Part shown: piece after piece, positions 1 through 9,530 of the stretch
Position numbering within the stretch: position 1 is the first letter of the stretch
How the letters are laid out: each line of letters opens with the position of its first letter
Assembly (NCBI GenBank): GCA_036897485.1
Contig: JAYMTF010001705.1
Span: 1 to 21,778, forward strand
Direction of reading: 5' to 3'
DNA: 21,778 bases
DNA from: Pelargonium nanum
Lineage: Eukaryota > Streptophyta > Magnoliopsida > Geraniales > Geraniaceae
Made by a program: the position numbers and the translations under genes
Notes under the pieces: model-generated
The model's database searches: none
What the model was told of the DNA's origin: nothing
The model's input: only the letters and a program-made list of their open reading frames with translations

Positions 1-45
1 TACCAGTTGACCCACGCGCTTGGTGGTATTAAAGGGCTTGTTTGA
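1..45 (+). other. Possible 3' end of an upstream coding exon
   Basis: From the first base the + strand reads 14 codons (YQLTHALGGIKGLV) and then TGA at 43-45. Base composition is less AT-rich than the sequence that follows. This would fit the last residues of a gene running into the window, with 46 onward as its 3' UTR. I recognise no family, and 14 codons without a stop can occur by chance. Confidence 0.15.
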
Positions 46-465
46 ATTGTCTACTTGTCTCTTGCATCTCAATGCCTACAGACATTTTGTCTAACTGACG
101 TTTGGTTATTGCATATTGAGTTCTTTCTTTACAAACGTCATTTCTCTAATGGAGCTCCCACAAGAAGTTTGACCATAAGAACAACCATGTTTCTACAGCT
201 CCCAGGCAGAAGTTGTTGTTGCAAATGTAAAGACTGTTTTGCACAAATTGTTGCTCAAATTTATTACTAATATAAACAACAATGCAAGTTGATTTATTGT
301 TAAAAAAAATTATTTTGGTTATGGTAAATAAGAAAATAACACAGTACGATTTACAAATACTAGATATAGGTCAATCTTATGGTTTGCATATTGATGATAT
401 CCAAAAAATCATAAACGGAGTGACCAATGACGAGACTACACGGGGCGCTTCAAGGAAAAGCATCT
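46..465. other. Stretch with no recognisable gene
   Basis: AT-rich sequence. Short open frames are present but show no family signature, plausible splice sites or coding-like composition. It could be 3' UTR or intergenic DNA. Confidence 0.4.
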
Positions 466-556
466 GTCAAAGTCAACAAGCCCGAGTCAAACATAAGTTC
501 AACCCTCGTCAAACATCAAGTCAACCCCGATCAAGGTCTGGGGAAACCTTGGTCAA
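466..556. promoter_or_regulatory. Cluster of six GTCAA motifs (TTGAC on the minus strand)
   Basis: GTCAA occurs at 466-470, 472-476, 486-490, 508-512, 520-524 and 552-556, six times in 91 bp. On the minus strand each is TTGAC, the core of the W-box bound by WRKY transcription factors. No gene start is seen nearby, so a regulatory role is only a possibility. Simple repeat decay is an equally good explanation. Confidence 0.25.
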
Positions 557-649
557 AGTTTGGGTTATACAAACGGGTCGTGCTTGATCAAATGTACAAA
601 AAATAAAAATAAAAAAAATCTCCATGAAGGCACAAGCTAACACAAACAC

Positions 650-720
650 CTTAAAGCAGAAGTGGTAAGAATGGTTTCATTATATCTAAGGGTTATCTGG
701 TTCGAACCCCATGGGATGTA
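650..720 (+). repeat. tRNA-derived SINE head (A-box and B-box like)
   Basis: An A-box-like stretch (AGTGGTAAGAATGG, 661-674) is followed about 25 bases later by a strong B-box match (GGTTCGAACCCC, 699-710). That is the internal RNA polymerase III promoter layout of tRNAs and of plant tRNA-derived SINEs. No cloverleaf or acceptor stem is evident, so this is not a tRNA gene. An A-rich run at about 597-618 lies just upstream and may be the tail of another insertion. The 3' end of the element is not defined. Confidence 0.4.
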
Positions 721-1740
721 AAACTGCTCCTATGTATCTTTGGGGGCGCAGATAAGCTGCAACCCTTCCACAAGCCTCATGCTAGGAGATGAGGATATTT
801 TTGTGCATTCCCCCCGCCCACGTTATGAATTAGCTTTATCCGCGCAAGGATCGCACACCCTCATTGGTGAAGCTCATTCACAAGACACTTTCATACGAGC
901 AATCTCTGTGCGCACAAACATTTGTTTGCAAGGCATTCGCGCATCAACCTTCACATGGGATCCCGCACTTGCTCCCACACTTATCATCACATAGCCTAAT
1001 CCTCACTTTCCCTCATCTACACGTCCTATACGAAATCTTGCAAGGCCTATTCACATATGCAAAATCCTCGATCCCTCCGCATCTCTAAACCAAGCTTCAC
1101 ACCATCTTCCACACAGTCCCTTTTTCCCACACCAAATCTCATATGCATGTTCCCTCGCACCTCGTCTTCCATACACCCTTACTTGCACATCCGTCTACAC
1201 ATTTCCCTCGATGCACCCTTCTCCGCGAGTTCACATGCATCCACGGAAGGCTCCATACACATCCATTTCTTGTGGGCATCCGTCTCTCTTGCGCATCCCA
1301 TTCGTGCACGCCTCACCGCGCGAGGATCATGCATCCCATTTGAAAGGGACTTCAAGAACTCAGTTGTGAAGCTTCCCACGTAACCCTCTAGTAATCACAC
1401 ATCCACGAGACTTGTCATAAAGCTTTCTGCGTGCATAAGCATAAATCTGCACTCGTTCCTTCCTTAGACTCGTGCAAATGAAAAGAACATTCAAAGCACG
1501 CAATAGTGAATCCCCTCACCCCAAGTGTAAGAACAAAATATTCCGCTTTGCCAGTTGAACTTGAAGGATTCATGGAGATTTGAGAGGCCAGTCCCTAGAA
1601 AAAGAATTAAGAGAGCAAGAGCGACTCTATCTCCCACAAGGTTGGAAATCAAACCCTCACTCCACACATAAAACTCAGAGGGCTCTTGGAGGATGAAGTA
1701 AACAAACTCAAGAAAAGAAAATCAAACTCGCCAACATGAT
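721..1740. other. Repeat-like stretch, unassigned
   Basis: C- and A-rich sequence with recurring CACA/TCGCGCA-like words. Its composition differs from the AT-rich DNA farther downstream. Overlapping open frames on both strands between 740 and 1383 look like composition artefacts. It may be the upstream part of the LTR-like element proposed at 1741-2502, but no terminal repeat pair could be identified. Confidence 0.3.
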
Positions 1741-2502
1741 CTACCACAATTCTCGCCACGTCGTCTGGTGAGTTGGAGGCTTATAAATAGAGGTCTCCAC
1801 CCAAGGTAAAAAGGGATCACAATTCCATTTCTTGCAAAAGTACACTACAAAGAGCACAAGAAAGCTCCCAAAGGTTTTTCATGTTCTTCGCATGTTCATT
1901 GAAATCCTCGAATCTTCAAAGTTCATGTACATATTTGTGTGGAGATCCTGATTCTTACACCAGAGGTTGTCCTCTCAGACACACATTTGATGTTTTCGCT
2001 TAAAGATGCGTTGATTTGTGCAAGCGATGGGTCCTTGATCACTAACTTAAAAGTTTGACCCGAACTCATCACTCAAACTTGCCATTTACCTAATATATCA
2101 TCTACCTTGACACGTGAAAAAATAATAATAAATCAATATCTCAATAAGTCCTCAGATTTGATCGAGTCAAAACAGTCGAACCAATGATTCTATTGTTGGG
2201 AAAACGAATAACAATAAGTCTAGATATTCAACATCAAGAGCGACAATTGAAAGAGACAAAAAAAAAACCCCACTAGTCTAGATATCAAGATTTAATTAGT
2301 TAGAGAACGATCTTCTTCAACACAAAATAGACTTGGAGGAAGAGTTGATCCTCGCATTGGACGAGAAATGGAGTTAAGGAAAGAGGCGTTGAGACATGCG
2401 GGGGATCACCGTGACGAATTCGAGAGGAGGTGGAACACGAATCAAACTCCTCTCCCCCTCGTTAATGGAACTTCAACCATTCTACCAACTCTACAGGCTT
2501 AA
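1741..2502 (+). mobile_element. Possible decayed LTR-retrotransposon segment
   Basis: A good TATA motif (TATAAATA, 1782-1789) sits in a G+C-richer context that does not lead to any host gene. About 580 bases downstream, a 44-codon open frame (2368-2502) starts MELRKEALRHAGDH and continues EFERRWN, charged and helical, reminiscent of gag-like N-terminal regions of plant retroelements. A purine run lies at about 2248-2268. No primer-binding site, LTR pair, protease or polymerase was found. The assignment rests on layout and is weak. Confidence 0.25.
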
Positions 2503-3180
2503 GCTATAAGAGAAGACTTGACATCCGAGAAGCTCTCTCATAGATCAAACAAGCATGCTGGCAAAATGTTATAGCGGAAGGGGATACAAAACATGTTATT
2601 TTTAAGGTCTGAAATTTACTATAAGTATGGTATAAGTATTAATATTTGTATTGAATTAGCTATAGAATTGGACTTTGTTAAAGATTTGCAAATGAGGTGG
2701 GTTATTTAATTACAAGAGCCTCTTGTTCTTTGTATGGCTATAGAGTTGACTGAATCGAAATGTCATGTTGTTTTGACTCAGACGACACGGCTTAATTTAA
2801 ATTAATGTAAGTATCTTTTTTAAAGAAAAATAATGTATAAATTAACGAGAATATGTCCTTAATATGCCTCGAAAAGTAAAGAAATAACATTCGAGAGTCA
2901 AGACGATCATTTTTCACGAGGAAAAACAACAAAAATTGAAGATCTAATATTATTATTTGTACTTGTGATTGGTGGCTCTTATTTCTGTATTTCAGTGAAT
3001 TTTTAACTTCTTGTCTTCAAAACATTTGTTTAGTTTATACACAAACGTTGGTTGCGTCAGTGTACATGTGACTATCTGACCATATAAATCTACGACATGT
3101 TTCATTGGTCAATGTTACGTCCAATTCTCATGGCCCATGTTCAATCTCCACCCTACACGTGTCTCTAACATCTAACGGTA
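2503..3180. other. AT-rich stretch, nothing recognised
   Basis: No open frame of family character, no clear inverted or direct repeats, and no RNA gene signature. Confidence 0.5.
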
Positions 3181-3504
3181 ACAAATAGAAATGGCCCGAC
3201 CCAACTCGTTAGGGGCTTTGGATACTCCAATTTTGGGTCCCTAGTTGTCCTGTAAAAGAAAATGGATATTTAATTGGTTTGGTTTATTATTCAATGGCCA
3301 ATGAATCTATACTTTCATGTCACAAAACAAAACGTGGGTGGTGGGTCGGTTTCTTATTGAAACCATATTTTCACAACCCAATCCAACAAGTGATTATTCA
3401 TTCTCATCATTCATTATCAAGATTAGAGGTTGTGGGTTCAGAGTTCGGACTGGGTTCGAGTTGGATTTATACGGTTTTGAATCACTAAAAATTGAACTAA
3501 AAAG

Positions 3505-3875
3505 GATTTCGATCTGGTTGGATTTTGAACCACGGATCGAAACTCAAATTTTAGTTTATATAAATTTTTTTCTACTCGATTCAATTCAATCCAATATGTC
3601 TTATATTTTTGTAGGATAAATTTGATCCAAATTATCTCTAAATTAGTTGATTTGGATCGAATCGGGTTTATGTCCAATTAGATTTCGGATTATTTGGATT
3701 TAAATCCAAATTGTCGACTCTAATTAATATTTGACTATAGAAAAGTTTGAGCTTGCTAGCTAGTCACATTGTACTCTCTTTGTTGTGAATCGTGCTACCC
3801 TTCATGTGATGTACTTTCTGAAACTTAAATGGGATCTAAATCAATAGTAAAAATTTGTCTCGTCTCTAATTAAAG
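3505..3875 (+). repeat. Diverged tandem duplication, copy 1
   Basis: This block aligns by eye with 3954-4307 at an offset of about 430-450 bases. Shared landmarks include a GAT(T/C)TCGATCTG start, a GGATTTGAAT-like segment, and a stretch beginning AAAAGTTTGAGCTTGCTAGC at 3741 that matches AAAAATTCAAGTTAGCTATC at 4171. It is dense in short (G)GATC(C/G)AA-type words, like the subterminal repeats of plant non-autonomous elements. The end near 3722 (GTCGACTCTAATT) is, inverted, similar to the TAGAG-type hAT ends found elsewhere in the window. Confidence 0.5.
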
Positions 3876-3953
3876 ATGTGTATTTATATATGATGTGCAA
3901 TTTTTCTCATCGTCTGTCCAAAATGATGTTGATGTCGTACAACGACTTTCATG

Positions 3954-4307
3954 GATCTCGATCTGCAATTTATTTAGTTCGAACTCAAATTAGAGATGAC
4001 CCGATCTGTGATTTACAAATTCATATGGATTTTCCCGACCCCATTCGATATTTCAAATCAATTCGACTCCAAATTAGCTGGATTGGATCAGATTGACTTT
4101 ACGCCATATCATATTTCAAGTTTTTCGGATTTGAATTCAAAATATCAGTTTTAATTAAGATTAGCCGACGAAAAATTCAAGTTAGCTATCTAGTTACTTT
4201 GCACTCTTTTTTGTTTGCGAATCATGTTATCCTTGTTGAGAAGTACCGTTTGATACTTAAATAATATTTAAAATAAACTCTAATCGTTTTTCAATTAAAA
4301 CTTAGTT
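3954..4307 (+). repeat. Diverged tandem duplication, copy 2
   Basis: Second copy of the block at 3505-3875, strongly diverged by substitutions and small indels but in the same order and orientation. Corresponding landmarks are GATCTCGATCTG at 3954, GGATTTGAATTC near 4128, and AAAAATTCAAGTTAGC at 4171. The open frames in both copies are not conserved between them, which argues against coding function. Confidence 0.5.
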
Positions 4308-5912
4308 TAATTCGATCCGATTTGAGTTTGGCACTACTCAAAACCCGTAAAAATCAACTAGACTGACTTTAAAATATTTTAAAATATAATATTTACTAAT
4401 TTACAGAAATCAACCTACTTTACCTTCATCTCATGCTTTTAATAATAAATAAAGCCTTGGGTTGAAAGTTTGTGAAAGTGTTTGATGAGGTTTGGTGGCT
4501 AGTTGTGAATGTGATGGCTAAAAGGTGAAATTTATGGTTTTGTCAAATTGCTAGTGAGCTTGGGCTTGTGGGTTGGTGGGCTAATTGGGCCATAAATAGT
4601 TCTGAAATAGGAGTATAACCTTGGGCCATAGTAAAAATTGTAATCAATAAAAGAATTCCCAATTATCTTTGAACTCTCAATTCGAATATAGATACATGGA
4701 CGGTAGTTGGAGTCGGCGGCTCTCCTAAAGTTCCTTTATCTGGGATCCCTAGAGAAGAGGATTAAGTTGGCCCTTACGAACGATTTGATGCATTATTTCC
4801 TTCAACCCCTGTAGGAACTACGAGATCACTAATTCGGTTCTAGACCGAATGATTTATGACCGGATTTTTGAATAAAGTTTTTATGAAAAACAAGTTTTGA
4901 GCCGTTGAATAATCCTATTTCTACGCCGAATTTTCTAATCATTAGTACATATGAATTCGTGTAAGTTGATTTGACAAGCAATTTCTTGTTTGAAGATGAT
5001 CACTTGTATACCATTATTACAACTCCACATTTTACCTATACAGTAATATATACTATAAACTTGTGACTTGCAAGAAAAACAAGCACTCTATTTTGTATGA
5101 AAAAAAATTGTTTTCTTAATCTCTCTTTTTTTGGACCAAAGAGAACACATTAAATTAGCTTAAACATTTGGTGCTTATAAATGTTAATTGTTAATGCATC
5201 AAGATCAATTCTTGAAGATAAAGAAACATATATAAAGGCAGAATATCTGGATGAAAGATACACACACTTTTAGTGGTTTTATCTTTGGAGTCATTTAATC
5301 ATTGTGTACAAAACCTTTATTATGAAGCAATGCTTATAGCTGATATTGATCATTGTTCTACTCCATAATAATTTCAAATCTATATATGTTATTCTCTATT
5401 TAAAAAAATGAATTAGATGTTATAAATATTTTATGAGTGATGTGTATAAATACAAACTATCTCTGACTCTTTAACTCGGTTCATGAACGATATTTATAAA
5501 GGAAATCTGTATTAAATTGTTATTACTTAATATTAGGATTTTATATTCTATTGTATTTTTCTATTCCCGTGTGAGTTGACACCTTATTATATAAATGGAT
5601 AACTATTGTATCAAAAACAATAACATATAAGATATTATTTTCTTCTCAATTTTCTTATCTTTTAAATAACTATACCGTTGTTATTTCGTAGTTTCTATCG
5701 TGACATTAGAATAATTATTAAAAACATGCCGATTATATATAGTAAAGATTTGAGTTTATTTGTAAGAGTCTATTATCAAAGAGTTCGTAAATATAGTTAT
5801 AATAACTATATATAAAGTCAAATTAGCCCTTAAACAATGGCTTGATTCTGATTTGGTAACTTTCTTTGTGAAACTACTACTATAATTTATCAATTAAGGC
5901 TAACAAGAGGAT
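4308..5912. other. Long AT-rich intergenic stretch
   Basis: No gene recognised. The part at about 4480-4870 is less AT-rich and holds phrases such as GGGCCATAAATAG and CGGCGGCTCTCC that could belong to a decayed LTR, but no terminal repeats or retroelement protein were found. The rest (about 4900-5900) is very AT-rich with no repeats I could define. Confidence 0.4.
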
Positions 5913-6320
5913 TAGAGCTGACAATTCGTATCGTTACACAACACGAAATTAGCGTGTTCGGACTCACACATTTCGTAATTGTGTCGTGTTTGTGTTAGCC
6001 TCCAAAACACGCAAACACGATTAATAGTCATGTTGTGAGACAAGCGACATGCCCAACACGCACAATAAAAGGTACAATTATAAATTAATCCTAATAATGT
6101 GTCAAACGTGTTGGATAGTGTCATGTCAAATGTGTTGGTTTTATCGTGCATAATGTGTTGGGTCGTGTTCGTGACGAGTCGTGTCAACACGGCCCATTTA
6201 GTTATTGTGTTAAATATGTCGTGTTCATGTTTTATGTTCCTAATCATATCGTGTATCATACAAACAACTTTCAGTACGACACGAATACGACATACACGCA
6301 CAGATGATTTGGGAGCTCTT
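5913..6320. mobile_element. Non-autonomous hAT-type element (TAGAGCTG end), decayed
   Basis: The left end TAGAGCTGACAATTCG (5913-5928) matches the terminal type of the well-delimited element at 17222-17718. The interior is crowded with CGTGTT/AACACG-type words in both orientations, typical of plant non-autonomous hAT elements with subterminal repeats. The right end is uncertain. One candidate is near 6309-6320 (reading AAGAGCTCCCAAATC on the minus strand) and another near 6384. Neither gives a convincing 8-bp target duplication. The 163-residue minus-strand open frame across it is a by-product of the repeated words. Confidence 0.6.
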
Positions 6321-6672
6321 GCGAGTGAGAGTAATTTGAAGTTGAAGTATGCACGACAAGAACGATATGGTTGTCCAAGTCTCAAAAAAGATATCATGAC
6401 CAACCATGCTTAATTACTTTTAGTTGGATTTGGATATGGATGGTGACATCTTACCTTCTGTTTTCTCTTTTGTTATTATTTACTATTCATGGACCCCCAA
6501 AAAGTAGAGATTGCATGAGAAAAGGGTTCTATATATTTTACCTAAATTAGTAATTGTTTCATGAATCACTGTCCTATAATATATAAATATATAATCTTTG
6601 AGTGATGTTATGTATCAAATATGATATAAATTAGTATGGTAACTTATGAAATATGAAACGATTAAAACTAAT
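6321..6672. other. AT-rich stretch, nothing recognised
   Basis: Spacer between two transposon remnants. Apart from the alternative right end of the preceding element near 6384, no feature was seen. Confidence 0.4.
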
Positions 6673-7218
6673 TTAAGTTCCTGAACTTTTTAAAAATTAC
6701 CGATTTACTAGATTTTGAAAATGCCACTTACGTTTTTGAACTTTGAGTTTTTAGTCGAAATAGTCTCTACAATTATTCAAATTCATTATTCGTTAACTTT
6801 GATGATATATTGCTGACGTGAATATTTTTTATATAGAAATAATTATTTGATTAATTATTATGCGTAAAATTTTAAAATAATTATAAATATAATTTGATAC
6901 ATGTCATTTTTAATGGTTAAAAAGTAATTAAATATTATAACTTTTAAAAGGGTAAATATGTAAAATTAAAATATATAATTACATTTTGATCAATAAAAAA
7001 ATGACACGTGTCATACTATATTTATAATTAATTTTAATTTTCAAAATCTTACGTGTGTGCACCATGTAAGATATTTAATTACTTGTTTAACGACGCATCA
7101 TCAAAGTTAACATATAGGTAGCTTGAACTAACTACATGGAATAGTTTGACCCAAAAATTTAAAGTTCAAGGATCTAAGTGCCTTTTTTAAAGTTAAGGAA
7201 TTGAATCAGTGATTTTAA
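6673..7218. mobile_element. Fold-back element with long inverted arms
   Basis: The two halves are inverted copies of each other almost to the middle. In the left arm, GCCACTTACG (6723), TTGAACTTTGAG (6736) and GTTAACTTTGATGAT (about 6792) recur inverted in the right arm as CTAAGTGCC (7175), AAGTTCAAGG (7162) and ATCATCAAAGTTAAC (7097). The inner arms pair too: GATACATGTCATTTTTAATGG near 6895 with ATGACACGTGTCAT near 7001. Each arm is roughly 250-270 bp with scattered mismatches. Such a structure fits a fold-back MITE or deleted Mutator-like element. It has no coding capacity, but a transcript would form a long hairpin. Confidence 0.65.
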
Positions 7219-7274
7219 GGGGACGTAGATGGCCTTTAATAATTCAGTGTGAAATTATTATTATTTTAACGATT

Positions 7275-7434
7275 GGGTTTAATGGTTCCAGACCCCATGT
7301 ACTTTCGTGGATTATAGAGATGACCCATAGACTGGTTTTTTAGTTGGTACAATCCCTGAACTTTCAAAATTTTTTTATTTTTGTCCCAGTTACCTCCTGT
7401 AGCCGGTTATCCATGCCACGTCAGCTTTCCTCTT
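7275..7434 (+). repeat. Left terminal inverted repeat of the Mutator-like element
   Basis: Begins GGGTTTAATGGTTCCAGACC and includes ACTTTCGTGGATTATAGAG (7301-7319), GTCCCAGTTACCT (7383-7395) and AGCCGGTTATCCATG (7401-7415). All of these recur inverted at 8337-8506. By eye the arms share roughly three quarters of their bases. Confidence 0.75.
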
Positions 7435-7563
7435 ATGCTTCATCATCTTCGCCTTCGTCGTTCATGGCACCGTTGAACGAAGATAATGATGTGTCACAGG
7501 TTTCTTGGCTTTGTCTGGCCACTCTAATGCCGAAATTAATTAGTCTCTTTCACTGACAAATAG

Positions 7564-7752
7564 AAGAGTGGTGGCGAAGGAAGAGCTGGCTCTGGTTCGC
7601 CTGTTTTTGCCGAGAAATTAAAGCTGCAAAGCAAGCAACAACTGGTAGCGCTGAGGAAGCATAGGCGGTATTGGTCGCCGGAGCTGCACCAGCGTTTTGT
7701 GGACGCTCTTCAGCAACTCGGAGGATCAAAATGTGAGAAATTGAAAAGTTAA
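7564..7752 (+). pseudogene. Captured GARP (G2-like, NIGT1/HHO-type) transcription factor fragment
   Basis: This 62-residue frame ends in TAA. It contains RKHRRYWSPELHQRF followed by VDALQQLGG, the start of the GARP/Myb-like DNA-binding domain of the NIGT1/HHO nitrate- and phosphate-response repressors, where RRCWSPELHRRF...ALQQLGG is typical. The family continues with VATPKQIRELM and the SHLQKYR box. Here the frame leaves the family right after LGGSK, so the helix-turn-helix is incomplete and the piece cannot bind DNA as the parent would. It lies between the two inverted repeats of the Mutator-like element, which points to capture from a host gene. A Ser-rich frame at about 7410-7500 may be more of the same parent, but I am not sure. 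Confidence 0.7.
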
Positions 7753-7763
7753 ATCTTAATGGG

Positions 7764-7936
7764 ATGGTTGTAGCAGTGAACAGGTTGAAGGATGTTACTG
7801 TATCAGAGAAAGAGTATAGGGAGAAGATGAACCATGAGAATTTGGTCCTACTAATGGCTTATTATTTTAGCAGAGATGAGAAGCTTATGTTATATGACTA
7901 CATGCCCATTGGAAGCTTATCTATACTTTTGCATAT
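7764..7936 (+). pseudogene. Captured LRR receptor-kinase fragment (RLK902/RKL1-like)
   Basis: The frame reads VAVNRLKDVTVSEKEYREKM, then [17 protein letters not shown] and YDYMPIGSLS. This is the N-lobe of the LRR-III receptor-kinase group typified by RLK902/RKL1, where VAVKRLKDVT...[47 protein letters not shown] is usual. The invariant ATP-binding Lys is Asn here (VAVN), and about seven residues (EVVGAMD region) between REKM and HENLV are missing. The frame leaves the family after LLH. It follows the GARP fragment by only about a dozen bases, so two unrelated gene pieces are joined inside one transposon. It is a non-functional capture. Confidence 0.75.
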
Positions 7937-8209
7937 GGTAAAAATTTCCTTCTGTGTTTCCCGTTGATTGCATTATGTTTTTGGATTTGAATTTGTTGTT
8001 TAAGTTTTAGTTTTGTGTTCATATTGTTGTGGCTCTCACCTCCTCCACATTGGCTCACTCAAGGTCGAGCTCTCCAACGCCAACAACCACCCAATTGGGG
8101 CCAATCTCGCAGGTAAAAATAGCGATTGATTGAGATTGAAAAAATTGAGTTTATTGAGAAAAAGGTGGTTGATAAAGAGAAGCTTACGATGGGTATAATT
8201 TAAGCCAAG

Positions 8210-8327
8210 GCTTGGTCCACCATGATAGAGGACACCAGAACCTTATCGTTGCACCATTTACAGAGCTTCTCCTTCAACGTGCCCGGGTAGGAGAACATCT
8301 CTGACGTGCCGCCCAAGTCCAGCTTTC
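8210..8327 (-). other. Unrecognised 38-codon frame inside the Mutator-like element
   Basis: On the minus strand, a frame between stops contains LGGTSEMFSYPGTLKEKL and then KWCNDKVLV. Its composition looks protein-like and it may be a third captured exon, but I cannot name a family. A separate piece at about 8040-8111 (+) ends CAG|GTAAAA like an exon-donor junction, also unassigned. Confidence 0.25.
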
Positions 8328-8336
8328 AAGAACCCT

Positions 8337-8506
8337 CCAAGAGAAAGCTGACATGGATAACCGGCTAAACAGGCTACAACAGGTAACTGGGACCAGAATA
8401 ATTTTTTTTTTTTTTTGAAATTCTAGGGATCGTACTAACTAAAGAAACACTATAGGGGCAAACTCTATAATCCACGAAAGTCCAAGGGTCTGAAACCACT
8501 TAACCC
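8337..8506 (-). repeat. Right terminal inverted repeat of the Mutator-like element
   Basis: Inverted partner of 7275-7434. On the minus strand it reads GGGTTAAGTGGTTTCAGACC, then ACTTTCGTGGATTATAGAG, an A-rich run (8401-8416 as T on +), GTCCCAGTTACCTG and AGCCGGTTATCCATG. The A-rich run and small indels make this arm slightly longer than the left one. Confidence 0.75.
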
Positions 8507-8754
8507 CTTACAATTTGAGTGAATTATAGTGCTTTATTATTATTATAATAATAATTATTGCAAAATTAAGTGTCCCTTCAAAACGGAGCGGGCTCACTCA
8601 CTTTGACAGTGAGTCTTTTTGTTGAAGGCAAGTTTTAGGGTTTGTTGTACGGTAAGGTGGCGGTTCGTATTGTCAACGAAGGCAATTTTCAAGACGATTC
8701 CACTGGTCTGATTCGTTGAGTAGCAGTGCGAGTAGGGTGTCGCAAGCAATGATC

Positions 8755-9530
8755 ATGGAAGCCTAACGTGGATCAACTTCGGCTAGGGTTGAGAGGCTTT
8801 TGGAAGGAGTGAGAGGTTGTCCCTTGAAGAAGAAAAAATGGTGTTAGATTACTCGAAAGAGGAAGTTCCTATGCTCACGAGTAAGAAAAAAGTGTGAAAT
8901 TTCGTTGGTCGTTTCCTTACTAAGGCCCCTATAAACTTTCGCAACATGCAACAGATCCTCGCTTTAATATGGAGGCCGATTAATTATGGGCATCACGATC
9001 TAGAAATTTTTTTATCATGAGGTTGGTCGAGGAAGGCAGGTCAGATGCCTCTTTGAATTCTATAATGAACGTGATACAACGAGAGTCGTTTTGGAAGGAC
9101 CATGCACTTTCAATGGTCATAAACTACTTTTGAAAAAGCTTTAAGTGGGGGAGCACCCTCTTGACGTCGAGTTATGGCATACCAATTTGTGGGTTCAGGC
9201 AAGAAGGATCCCTAAGGATTATGTGACTAACAAGGTTTGCTCGGATCTCGGTAATATTATTGGTAGGTTTATGAAAACGGATCCCTTGAATTTGAGGATG
9301 GATGGCAGTCTTACATTTCGATTTCAGGTGTTGTTCGATGTCAGATGCCTCATGTGGAATAAGGCGAAGATGAACTTGTCAGGTGAAAGGAGTACGAAAA
9401 TTGAGTTTTGGTATGAAAAGTTTATTACTTTTTGTTTCTTCTACGGTAGAGTGGGTCATATCGAATCCCATGGTGTTGTTTCATATGTTGTTCCACCGAT
9501 GGGGGAAGTGAGGACATTTGGTAATTGACT
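8755..9530 (+). pseudogene. LINE ORF1 remnant (DUF4283 / zinc-knuckle protein)
   Basis: Read across several frames, the sequence gives LEEEKMVLDYSKEEVPML (from about 8824), RNMQQ..LALIWRP (about 8940-8975), then a 127-codon frame from 9145 with GEHPLDVELWHTNLWVQ and RIPKDYVTNKVCSDLGNIIG. This is the DUF4283 gag-like domain of plant L1-type LINEs, followed by a CCHC knuckle region. The knuckle is broken: CFFYGRVGHIESHG keeps the first Cys and the His but lacks the other cysteines. A stop follows the candidate ATG after three codons, and further stops and frameshifts separate the blocks. It is plainly non-functional. Confidence 0.75.

Larger units (their letters stand above)
7275..8506 (+). mobile_element. 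Mutator-like element carrying host-gene fragments (Pack-MULE)
   Basis: About 160-bp terminal inverted repeats flank an interior that contains no transposase. It does contain short, truncated pieces resembling two different host genes: a GARP/NIGT1-type DNA-binding domain and an LRR receptor kinase. Long inverted ends with captured exon pieces define the Pack-MULE class. The flanking 9-mers TTAACGATT (7266-7274) and CTTACAATT (8507-8515) agree at 6 of 9 positions, compatible with a decayed 9-bp target duplication. The exact ends and the duplication are inferred; the inverted repeats are seen directly. Confidence 0.7.

Noticed and set aside
282-587. 101-residue open frame
   Set aside because: No recognisable motif. 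The C-terminal half is produced by the GTCAA repeat cluster.
740-1383. Overlapping open frames on both strands
   Set aside because: C-rich composition lowers stop frequency in several frames at once. No family signature or splice structure was found.
3317-3677. Open frames on both strands in the 3.4-kb repeat
   Set aside because: They are not preserved in the second copy of the duplication, so coding selection is unlikely.
5912-6403. 163-residue open frame on the minus strand
   Set aside because: It coincides with a hAT-type repeat full of AACACG/CGTGTT words. The protein shows no family features, only residues dictated by those words.
6099-6413. 104-residue open frame on the plus strand
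   Set aside because: It overlaps the minus-strand frame in the same repeat and has the same repetitive origin.
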